Part shown: piece by piece, positions 27,028-33,249 of the stretch | Numbering within the stretch: position 1 is the stretch's first letter | Layout: every line of letters starts with the position of its first letter | Source: Cypionkella sp. | Lineage (GTDB): Bacteria; Pseudomonadota; Alphaproteobacteria; Rhodobacterales; Rhodobacteraceae | NCBI GenBank assembly: GCA_023255415.1 | Contig: JALRIN010000030.1 | Coordinates: 1-33,249 of the forward strand | Length of the DNA: 33,249 nucleotides | Reading direction: 5' to 3' | Position numbers and translations under genes: made by a program | Notes under the pieces: model-generated | The model's input: only the letters and a program-made list of their open reading frames with translations | The model's database searches: none | Told to the model about the DNA's origin: nothing

Positions 27028-28070
27028 AGCAACTGACCCTTATAGATAACCCCCTCGCCCGGCACGACGCGGCCCATCTGCACCACGGTCTCGCCCTCGG
27101 CGACCAACAGCGCCGTCAGCGCCTCGGCCTGATCGGCTGCGACCACCAGCATCATGCCAATGCCGCAGTTAAAGGTCTTCAGCAGTTCCGGCTGGCTCAT
27201 TTGCGCCGTCTCTGCCAACCAGCGAAACACCGGCGGCAATTGCCAGCTTGACAGATCAATCTCGCAAGCCAACCCCTCGGGGATCACCCGTGGCGGGTTT
27301 TCGGTCAGACCACCGCCGGTGATATGGGCCAGCGCATGCACACCGCCCGCCCGCACCGCGGCAAGCGCTTGTTTGACATAAAGCCGTGTCGGCGCCAGCA
27401 AAGCCTCGCCCAGGGTGCCCTGTGAAAACGGCGAAGCCGCCGCCCAGCCCAGACCCGAGATCTCGACCACTTTGCGCACGAAAGAATAGCCGTTCGAATG
27501 CACCCCGTTCGAGCCAAGCCCCAACAGCACATCGCCCGCCGCCACGCCCGCAGGCAGATCAGAGCCGCGCTCCATCGCACCCACCGCAAAGCCTGCCAGA
27601 TCGAAATCGCCCTTGTGATACATCCCCGGCATCTCGGCGGTCTCGCCGCCGATCAGCGCACAGCCCGAAGCTTCGCAGCCCGCGGCAATGCCGTTGATGA
27701 TGCGGGTGGCCTCATCGACATTCAACTTGCCTGTCGCAAAGTAATCCAGGAAAAACAACGGCTCTGCGCCTTGGCAGACCAGATCATTGACGCACATCGC
27801 CACCAGATCGATGCCGATGCTGTCGACATTTCCGGTATCAATCGCGATGCGCAGCTTGGTGCCAACCCCGTCGGTGGCCGCGACCAAAATCGGGTCGTTA
27901 TAGCCAGCACCTTTCAGATCGAACAATGCTCCAAAGCCGCCCAAGCCCGACATCGTGCCCGAACGCTGCGTGCGTTTGGCCGCAGGCTTGATCCGCTCGA
28001 CAAGCGCGTTGCCTGCATCAATATCGACGCCGGCATCGGCATAGGTCAGGCCATTTTTTCCCGTGGTCAT
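27024..28070 (-). CDS. purM: Phosphoribosylformylglycinamidine cyclo-ligase (AIR synthetase)
   Basis: Closes FGAM to AIR with ATP, step five of purine synthesis. The protein has 348 residues, like the E. coli enzyme (345). The opening GLTYADAGVDIDAGNALVER is typical. It continues with TMSGLGGFGALFDL, VAATDGVGTKL, VNDLVCQGAEPLFFLDYFA and IGGETAEMPGMY, the ATP-binding pieces of the PurM superfamily. I take the ATG at 28070, which matches the family start and has GGGGA 8 bases upstream. In-frame ATGs at 28076 and 28097 are alternatives, the latter also with a G-rich ribosome site. It heads the purM-purN operon. Confidence 0.95.
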   Translation of the reverse strand: MTTGKNGLTYADAGVDIDAGNALVERIKPAAKRTQRSGTMSGLGGFGALFDLKGAGYNDPILVAATDGVGTKLRIAIDTGNVDSIGIDLVAMCVNDLVCQGAEPLFFLDYFATGKLNVDEATRIINGIAAGCEASGCALIGGETAEMPGMYHKGDFDLAGFAVGAMERGSDLPAGVAAGDVLLGLGSNGVHSNGYSFVRKVVEISGLGWAAASPFSQGTLGEALLAPTRLYVKQALAAVRAGGVHALAHITGGGLTENPPRVIPEGLACEIDLSSWQLPPVFRWLAETAQMSQPELLKTFNCGIGMMLVVAADQAEALTALLVAEGETVVQMGRVVPGEGVIYKGQLL

Positions 28071-28158
28071 CTGCATCGTCCCCAAGCTGAAAGGCATTTG
28101 CGCCCCCTTAATCCATCCAAGCCCCGCGCGCAACGCAAGCCTTGCAATAACAGCCATC

Positions 28159-28186
28159 TTGACCCGCGCGCCTGATCTGTTAGGCA
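28159..28186 (+). promoter_or_regulatory. Promoter of the tRNA-Ile gene
   Basis: TTGACC (28159-28164) and TAGGCA (28181-28186) are 16 bases apart, with TGT directly before the -10 as an extended element. Transcription would start near 28193, a few bases before the mature tRNA. Confidence 0.55.
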
Positions 28187-28197
28187 CAACACCGCGT

Positions 28198-28273
28198 GGG
28201 CCTGTAGCTCAATGGTTAGAGCAGGGCGCTCATAACGCCTTGGCTGGGGGTTCGAGTCCCTCCGGGCCTACCA
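28198..28273 (+). tRNA. tRNA-Ile (CAT anticodon, lysidine type)
   Basis: A 76-base cloverleaf with encoded CCA. The D stem is GCTC/GAGC, the anticodon loop CTCATAA (anticodon CAT) sits on GGGCG/CGCCT, and the T arm is GGGGG-TTCGAGT-CCCTC. A CAT anticodon could mean Met or Ile. C4-G69 and C5-G68 in the acceptor stem are the pairs by which the lysidine synthase TilS recognises tRNA-Ile2. The variable and anticodon arms also resemble alphaproteobacterial Ile2, so it should read AUA after modification. The first pair is G1-U72, a wobble. Confidence 0.88.
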
Positions 28274-28320
28274 CTGCATCCAAAACCGCTGGCCGTGCGG
28301 GGCCCTTTGCAAAAGCGCGG

Positions 28321-31300
28321 CTATTGCACCGCTTGCGCCTTGGCGGCCAGCAGTTCACGTTGCAGCTCGACCTCTTCATGCGAGCGGGCTTTGGACAGAC
28401 CTGCCAGCAGCAGATAGGTCGCAGGCGTCAGGTAAAGCGTTGAAATCGCAGCAAAGCCCAAGGCCCCCACTACCACGGCCCCCATCGCCGCGCGCGCCTC
28501 GGCCCCGGGGCCTGCGGCCAGCAAAAGCGGCAGCGCGCCCAGAATGGTTGAAAGCTTGGTCATCATGATCGGGCGCAAGCGCACCTGACTGGCCTTTTCA
28601 ATCGCCGCGCGCACACCGTACCCCTCGTCTCGCAACTGATTGGCAAATTCCACCACCAAAATCCCGTTCTTGGCCATGATGCCGACCAAAAGCACCAGAC
28701 CGATTTCGGAATAGACGTTCATCGACCCGCCAGTCAGCAGCAGCGCAAAGACCCCGCAGGCCATGCCAAAGGGCACCGTCACCATGATGATCGCGGCCGA
28801 GACAAAGCTTTCAAACTGCGCCGCCAGCACCAGCAAGATCACCAATGCGGCAAATGCAAAGGTCGTTGCCATGCCATTGGCGTTCTGGCCAATCGTCGCG
28901 GCCTCGGCCATCGGCATGATCGCGACGCCCTCGGGCAGCTTGCCCGCAAGGGCTGCCAGCGCCTGCGCATAGCCATCGCCAATCGCAAAACCATCGCTCA
29001 GCGAGGCGGTGATGGTGATCGCGCGCTGTTGTTGTTCGCGCGACAGCGCCGGGGCCGCCGCCGATTCCTTTACCGTCACAAAAGACGACATTGGCACAAA
29101 GCGCCCATCGGTGGTGCGGGCAAAGATATTGGCCAGATCGGTCGGATCATTCACCGGCTGCATCGTCGATTGCAGATAGACCGGATAGGTGGTGTCGCCC
29201 AGATTGATCGTGCCGACCGATTTGCCGTCCAGCATCGATTGCAAGGTGGTGCCCAGACCGCTGACATCAATCCCCAGTTGATCGGCGCGTTGGCGGTCGA
29301 TCTGCACTTCGACCTGGGCTTGGCTTAGATCATAGCTGCTGCGAATATTGCCAAAGCGGGCCTCGGCCGAAAGCGTGTCAACCGCGACATCAGCCGCCTT
29401 GGCCAAAGCGTCGTAATTGTTGCCCACCAGCGCAAATTGCAGCCCATTGCCGCCGCCGCGCACGCCCAGGGAATTGGGCTGCACCGCAAAGGCCCGCACG
29501 CCCGGCACCTGAGCGATCATCGCATTGATGTCAGCCGCAATCGCCTGCTGGCCGCGGCTGCGCTGATCTTCGGGCACCAGCCCAATAAAGATAAAGCCGC
29601 GGTTGGTGCTGCCGCCAAATCCGGTGATCGAGAACAGGTTCTGCACCTCGCCGCTGGCCTTAAGCGGTGCCATCAGCGCCTCGATCTTGTCCAATTGCGC
29701 GTTGGTATAGCCCAGGCTTACGTTCTGCGGTGCTTGCACGATCAGGAAGATCGCCGAGCGGTCTTCGGGCGGGGTCAGCTCTTGTTTCAGGCTGGGATAG
29801 GCGAAAAAGGCCGCTGTCGCAAACAGCCCTGCCGCCAGCAAAACTGCCAAGGGCACCTGCAAGGCACCGTGCAAAGACCGGCCATAGGCCCGCGTCAGCA
29901 GGCCTCCCAACCTGTCCAGCGCGCCGATCTTCTCGGAAGGGGTCTGCGTCAGCGCCTTGGCGGCCATCATCGGCGTCAGCGACAGCGCCACCACAGTCGA
30001 AACCATAACCGCCATCGCCAAGGTAAAGCCAAACTCGCGAAACAGCCCCCCCACCTGCCCTGGCAGGAAGGAAATCGGCACAAACACCGCCACCAGCGTG
30101 GCCGAAGTTGCCAGCACCGCGAAATAGACCTCTTGCGTGCCCATCACAGCCGCGGCCCGCGCACCCATGCCCTGCCTGCGCAGCCGCACGATGTTTTCCA
30201 GCACTACAATCGCGTCATCCACCACCAGACCCGTGGCCAAAACCAAGGCCAGCAGCGTCAGGATATTGATTGAAAACCCCGCCAGATAGATCCCCGCCAA
30301 GGCCCCCGCAAGCGCCACTGGCATCGAGATCGCAGGAATAAGCGTCGTGCGCCAATCGCGCAGAAACAAAAAGATAATCGCCGTTACAACCAGCACCGAG
30401 ATCACCATCGACCGGATCACCTCGCTGACCGCGCCCTGAATAAAAATCGCGTCATCTGAACTGACCGCAATCACCACCCCTGCGGGCAAGATCGGGCGCA
30501 GCTCGTCCAGAACTTTATGAATGCCTTGCGAGATCTGAATGGTGTTGGATTGCGCTTGGCCAATCACCGACAGGCCGACGCCGGTCTTGCCCTGCGCCTT
30601 GATCCTTGTGCCCGAGGGGTTGGCGGCCAGAAACACCGAGCCGATATCCTCCAGCCGCACGCCGTCTTTCAGCGTCAGCGCGGCGATTTGGTCGGGGGTC
30701 ACCACTTTTGACGTGGCGCGCACGATGATGTTTTGATTGGTGGCGTTCAGCGTGCCTGCGGGGGTATCGACCGCAACCAGGGCCAAGACTTTGCTGACAT
30801 CGGCCAAGGTCATGCCGCGCGCAGCCAAGGCGGCGGGGTTGACATCGACGGTGACAATCTGCGCCGCATCGCCTTGCACCTGAATATCGGCCACCCCTGC
30901 AACCGCGCGCAGACGGTCCACCACCAGCGCATTGACCAGATCGGTCAAAGGCCCCAGCGACATGCTGTCCGAGGTCACCGCCAATCGCATGATCGCTTGG
31001 GCGTTGCTGTCGGCCTTGACCACCACCGGCGTGCCGGCATCATCGGGCAGATCGCGCACCGCGCGCGACAGCGCATCGCGGGTATCGCTGGCCGCGACAT
31101 TGATATCGACATCGGCCGAAAACTCGACCGTGGTGCGGCTGGATCCATAGCGCGAGCTGGACGACACCCCTGTCACCCCCGAGACCCGCGCCGCAGCGCC
31201 TTCGATCACCGCTGTGATTTCAGTATCCACCGATTGTGCCGAGGCACCCGGGTAATCGGTGGAAATCGTCAGCACGGGGCGGCTGACATTGGGCAATTCT

Positions 31301-31431
31301 TGCACCTGCGTGCCCATCAACGCCGCAGCCCCCGCCACCAGAATGATTGCGTTCAGCACAAAGGCCAGCACCGGACGGCGCACGAACAAGGACGCAAGGG
31401 CAGCGCCTTGCTGGCTTTCAGATTTTGCCAT
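28321..31431 (-). CDS. RND efflux pump, inner-membrane permease (HAE1/AcrB type)
   Basis: A proton-driven drug or metabolite exporter of the inner membrane; 1036 residues. A short cytosolic N-terminus leads to the first membrane helix (FVLNAIILVAGAAALMG). Two large periplasmic loops and twelve expected helices follow in the usual duplicated pattern. The proton-relay aspartates D405 and D406 stand in TGLVVDDAIVVLEN on helix 4, and the second half shows GIMAKNGILVVEFAN. The start at 31431 is chosen because the membrane domain begins soon after and GGGGC precedes it. It lies 13 bases behind the adaptor gene in one operon. No outer-membrane channel gene or TetR/MarR regulator adjoins, so it must borrow a TolC. 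Substrates cannot be read from sequence. Confidence 0.95.
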   Translation of the reverse strand: MAKSESQQGAALASLFVRRPVLAFVLNAIILVAGAAALMGTQVQELPNVSRPVLTISTDYPGASAQSVDTEITAVIEGAAARVSGVTGVSSSSRYGSSRTTVEFSADVDINVAASDTRDALSRAVRDLPDDAGTPVVVKADSNAQAIMRLAVTSDSMSLGPLTDLVNALVVDRLRAVAGVADIQVQGDAAQIVTVDVNPAALAARGMTLADVSKVLALVAVDTPAGTLNATNQNIIVRATSKVVTPDQIAALTLKDGVRLEDIGSVFLAANPSGTRIKAQGKTGVGLSVIGQAQSNTIQISQGIHKVLDELRPILPAGVVIAVSSDDAIFIQGAVSEVIRSMVISVLVVTAIIFLFLRDWRTTLIPAISMPVALAGALAGIYLAGFSINILTLLALVLATGLVVDDAIVVLENIVRLRRQGMGARAAAVMGTQEVYFAVLATSATLVAVFVPISFLPGQVGGLFREFGFTLAMAVMVSTVVALSLTPMMAAKALTQTPSEKIGALDRLGGLLTRAYGRSLHGALQVPLAVLLAAGLFATAAFFAYPSLKQELTPPEDRSAIFLIVQAPQNVSLGYTNAQLDKIEALMAPLKASGEVQNLFSITGFGGSTNRGFIFIGLVPEDQRSRGQQAIAADINAMIAQVPGVRAFAVQPNSLGVRGGGNGLQFALVGNNYDALAKAADVAVDTLSAEARFGNIRSSYDLSQAQVEVQIDRQRADQLGIDVSGLGTTLQSMLDGKSVGTINLGDTTYPVYLQSTMQPVNDPTDLANIFARTTDGRFVPMSSFVTVKESAAAPALSREQQQRAITITASLSDGFAIGDGYAQALAALAGKLPEGVAIMPMAEAATIGQNANGMATTFAFAALVILLVLAAQFESFVSAAIIMVTVPFGMACGVFALLLTGGSMNVYSEIGLVLLVGIMAKNGILVVEFANQLRDEGYGVRAAIEKASQVRLRPIMMTKLSTILGALPLLLAAGPGAEARAAMGAVVVGALGFAAISTLYLTPATYLLLAGLSKARSHEEVELQRELLAAKAQAVQ

Positions 31432-31444
31432 GCCCCGCGCCCCC

Positions 31445-32677
31445 CTAGTTGCCGGCCGCAGCAGCGGCAGCGGCGCCGGCAGGTTTGCCACCGGCTTTGC
31501 TGGCAGCCTCCTGTTCTGGCGCGCCAAAAATCTTCACCTCGGCCCCGGGTTTCAAGCCATCCAGCCCCTCGGTGACAACGCTGTCGCCCGCCACCAGATC
31601 ACCGGCGACCAAAACGCTTTCGGTATTGCGCTGCACGATGCGCAGCTGCGCCTTTTCCGCCTTATTGTCTTTCACCCGCCAGACATAGGCCCCGTCCGAG
31701 CCCCATTGCACCGACAAAGGATCAACGGTGACAAAGCTTTCGCCGGCAAATTCCAGACTGACCGTCAAGGCCATCCCCGGCCGCAGGCTGCCCGCGCTGT
31801 TGTCCAGTGCGGCTTGCACGCGAAAGGTGCCACTGGCGCTGTCGATCTGATTGTCCACCGCCACCACGCGGCCCGACAGCACATCTTGCGGCCGCGCCAC
31901 CGCGACCATCTGCGCAAGCGCGCCCTGCGCCACGGCACCGCTCAGCCGTTCCGGCAGCCAGAAATCCACCCGCAGCACCGAGGCATCTTCGATCCGTGCA
32001 ATCACCGTTTGCGGTGTGACCTCGACCCCCGGCGTGATGTCCAAAATCCCCACCACCCCGTCAATCGGCGCCAGGATGCTGCGATCTTCCAGATCTTGGC
32101 GGGCGGTGCGCAGGTTCAACTCGGCCACCGTGGCAGCAAGCTGCACCGCTTGGCTCTGGCTTTCTGCCACCGCCTTGCTTTTCACCAAGGCCGCGTTGCG
32201 CACAAGCGAGCGTTGCGCGTCCGCAAAAGCCGCCTGCGCCTTGTCAAAGGCAATCTGCTGGCTTTGATTGTCCAAAGTCGCAATCACCTGCCCCGCCGCC
32301 ACCTTGGCCCCCGAACCGATCAGCACCGCCGTGACCTGACCGCTGCCCTTGGGCAGAACCGTCACCGCAGATTGCGCCGAAGCCGTGCCCAACGCCGAAA
32401 CCCGGCTGTTCAAAATCTCGGTTCCGGCAGGTTTCACCACCACCGTGGCCACCCGCGGCCCGCGCCCGCCCCTGCCACCAGAAGCCGCCCCTGCCGCTGG
32501 CTTTGCATCGCCCGCCGCTTTGCCCGTGGCTTGCGCAGCGCCCGCAGCGCTTGGCTCGGCACCAATGCCCAAGCGCGCCAGCATCTGCCCCGCACCCGGA
32601 AACAACGCCAGCCACAGCCCCATCGCCACCGCCAGCACAACCAGCAACGCCGCAGCCTGTTTCAACCCTGAACGCAC
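31445..32677 (-). CDS. RND efflux periplasmic adaptor (AcrA type)
   Basis: Membrane-fusion protein linking the RND pump to an outer-membrane channel; 410 residues. The N-terminus has one hydrophobic helix (AAALLVVLAVAMGLWLALF) without a lipobox, so it is held by a membrane anchor rather than a lipid. A Gly/Ala-rich linker follows (about 40-75). Then come the lipoyl half (GSGQVTAVLIGSGAKVAAGQVIATL), a short coiled-coil hairpin with many Ala and Gln, the second lipoyl half (ILAPIDGVVGILDITPG), and the beta-barrel and membrane-proximal domains. The tail is low-complexity Ala/Gly. The start is GTG at 32677, supported by GGAGGA 5 bases upstream. It is the first gene of the pump operon. Confidence 0.93.
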   Translation of the reverse strand: MRSGLKQAAALLVVLAVAMGLWLALFPGAGQMLARLGIGAEPSAAGAAQATGKAAGDAKPAAGAASGGRGGRGPRVATVVVKPAGTEILNSRVSALGTASAQSAVTVLPKGSGQVTAVLIGSGAKVAAGQVIATLDNQSQQIAFDKAQAAFADAQRSLVRNAALVKSKAVAESQSQAVQLAATVAELNLRTARQDLEDRSILAPIDGVVGILDITPGVEVTPQTVIARIEDASVLRVDFWLPERLSGAVAQGALAQMVAVARPQDVLSGRVVAVDNQIDSASGTFRVQAALDNSAGSLRPGMALTVSLEFAGESFVTVDPLSVQWGSDGAYVWRVKDNKAEKAQLRIVQRNTESVLVAGDLVAGDSVVTEGLDGLKPGAEVKIFGAPEQEAASKAGGKPAGAAAAAAAGN

Positions 32678-32818
32678 GTCTTCCTCCAGCTCTGCCCTAA
32701 GGCAAACATAGCATGATCAATGGTCCCGCCAAGCTGGCCCGCAGCTTTTGCTCAGCTTATGCCTTTAACGCAGCAGCCAAGCGTTTCTGTCGCCAAAGGG
32801 ACCAGATCTTGCGCAAAG
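32678..32818. other. Gap between rpoD and the efflux operon
   Basis: About 140 bases between the rpoD terminator and the adaptor GTG must hold the efflux promoter on the minus strand. I see no clear -35/-10 pair and no obvious repressor palindrome in it. Confidence 0.4.
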
Positions 32819-32844
32819 AAAAAGCGCCCCGAAGGGCGCTTTTT
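32819..32844 (-). terminator. Rho-independent terminator of rpoD
   Basis: A perfect 11-base-pair stem (32819-32829 with 32834-32844). Read on the minus strand, the loop is TTCG closed by C-G, the very stable UUCG tetraloop. The stem's 3' arm is GGGCGCTTTTT, so the T tract is inside the hairpin. The upstream A tract overlaps the rpoD stop codon (32843-32845). Confidence 0.9.
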
Positions 32845-33249
32845 ATTGGTCCAGAAAACTGCGCAGCTTGCGCGAGCGGCTGGGGTGTTTCAGTTTGCGC
32901 AAGGCCTTGGCTTCGATCTGGCGAATGCGTTCGCGGGTGACGCTGAACTGCTGGCCCACCTCTTCCAAGGTGTGGTCCGTGTTCATGCCGATGCCAAAGC
33001 GCATCCGCAGCACACGTTCCTCGCGCGGGGTCAGGCTGGCCAAAACCCGCGTCGTGGTTTCTTTCAAGTTTTCCTGAATGGCGCTGTCCAAAGGCAGGAT
33101 CGCATTCTTGTCTTCGATGAAATCGCCAAGCTGGCTGTCTTCCTCGTCGCCAATCGGGGTTTCCAGCGAAATCGGCTCTTTGGCGATTTTCATCACCTTG
33201 CGCACCTTTTCCAAAGGCATTTGCAGCTTTTCTGCCAATTCCTCGGGGG
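32843..33249 (-). CDS. rpoD: RNA polymerase primary sigma factor, C-terminal part (5' end outside window)
   Basis: The last 134 codons of the housekeeping sigma factor. Region 3 is seen first (EELAEKLQMPLEKVRKVMKIA, then SLETPIGDEEDSQLGDFIED). Region 4 follows, with LTPREERVLRMRFGIG and the -35-binding helix-turn-helix TLEEVGQQFSVTRERIRQIE, and the usual tail LRKLKHPSRSRKLRSFL. The frame runs off the window at 33249. The near-perfect region 4 makes RpoD rather than RpoH or RpoS type. Its product would recognise the TTGAC-like promoters proposed at 13488 and 28159. Confidence 0.96.
   Translation of the reverse strand, partial: PEELAEKLQMPLEKVRKVMKIAKEPISLETPIGDEEDSQLGDFIEDKNAILPLDSAIQENLKETTTRVLASLTPREERVLRMRFGIGMNTDHTLEEVGQQFSVTRERIRQIEAKALRKLKHPSRSRKLRSFLDQ

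Noticed and set aside
31259..32671. 470-codon open frame on the plus strand over the efflux genes
   Set aside because: It is antisense to the adaptor and pump genes, His/Arg/Gln-rich and without domain features.

Overview
The window looks like chromosomal DNA of an alphaproteobacterium of the Rhodobacterales (Rhodobacter/Paracoccus/Roseobacter relatives). The evidence is the protein sequences (CobS, CobT, GatB, PurM, RNase D, PepN and GlcB all read as this group from memory), the GC-rich codon use, a tRNA-Ile with a CAT anticodon of the alphaproteobacterial type, and intergenic palindromes of a kind I associate with this family. I see no transposase, integrase, phage gene, CRISPR array or plasmid function.

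Layout. 1-1022 (minus) is the 5' part of a PLP ornithine/lysine decarboxylase with a long structured leader, divergent from an Lrp/AsnC regulator (1233-1664, plus). valS (1797-4790) carries an internal segment with foreign-looking codon use. It is followed by a palindrome and terminator, then a HisC-like aminotransferase (4983-6089). On the minus strand come a DUF4177 protein, gatB and pepN, with a tiny possible secreted ORF or gene remnant at 8201-8335. Then a divergent photolyase-like protein (plus) and two coupled SRPBCC/AHSA1 proteins (minus). glcB (13545-15689, plus) has operator-like repeats upstream.

15676-22238 resembles the bolA / J-domain / cobS / cobT neighbourhood of many alphaproteobacteria, but a two-gene minus-strand module (FkbM-like methyltransferase plus GT4 glycosyltransferase, ATGA-coupled) lies between the J-domain gene and cobS. 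cobS and cobT are separated by a nested inverted repeat that can fold in two mutually exclusive ways. Then come an aminopeptidase P, sufE, a small lipoprotein, rnd, and purM-purN (GTGA overlap). A tRNA-Ile(CAT) gene with its own promoter follows, then an RND efflux pair (adaptor and pump), and the C-terminal part of rpoD with a textbook terminator.

Most genes are housekeeping: translation (valS, gatB, tRNA-Ile2), cofactor and cluster assembly (cobS, cobT, sufE, bolA), purine synthesis (purM, purN), the glyoxylate shunt (glcB), peptidases, RNA processing (rnd) and the primary sigma factor. Gene packing is tight: six convergent pairs end within one base of each other or overlap. I did not find a clearly new multi-gene system. 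The best leads are the decarboxylase leader RNA, the mosaic valS segment, the cobS-cobT switch-like palindrome, the inserted glycosyltransferase/methyltransferase module, and the divergent photolyase.
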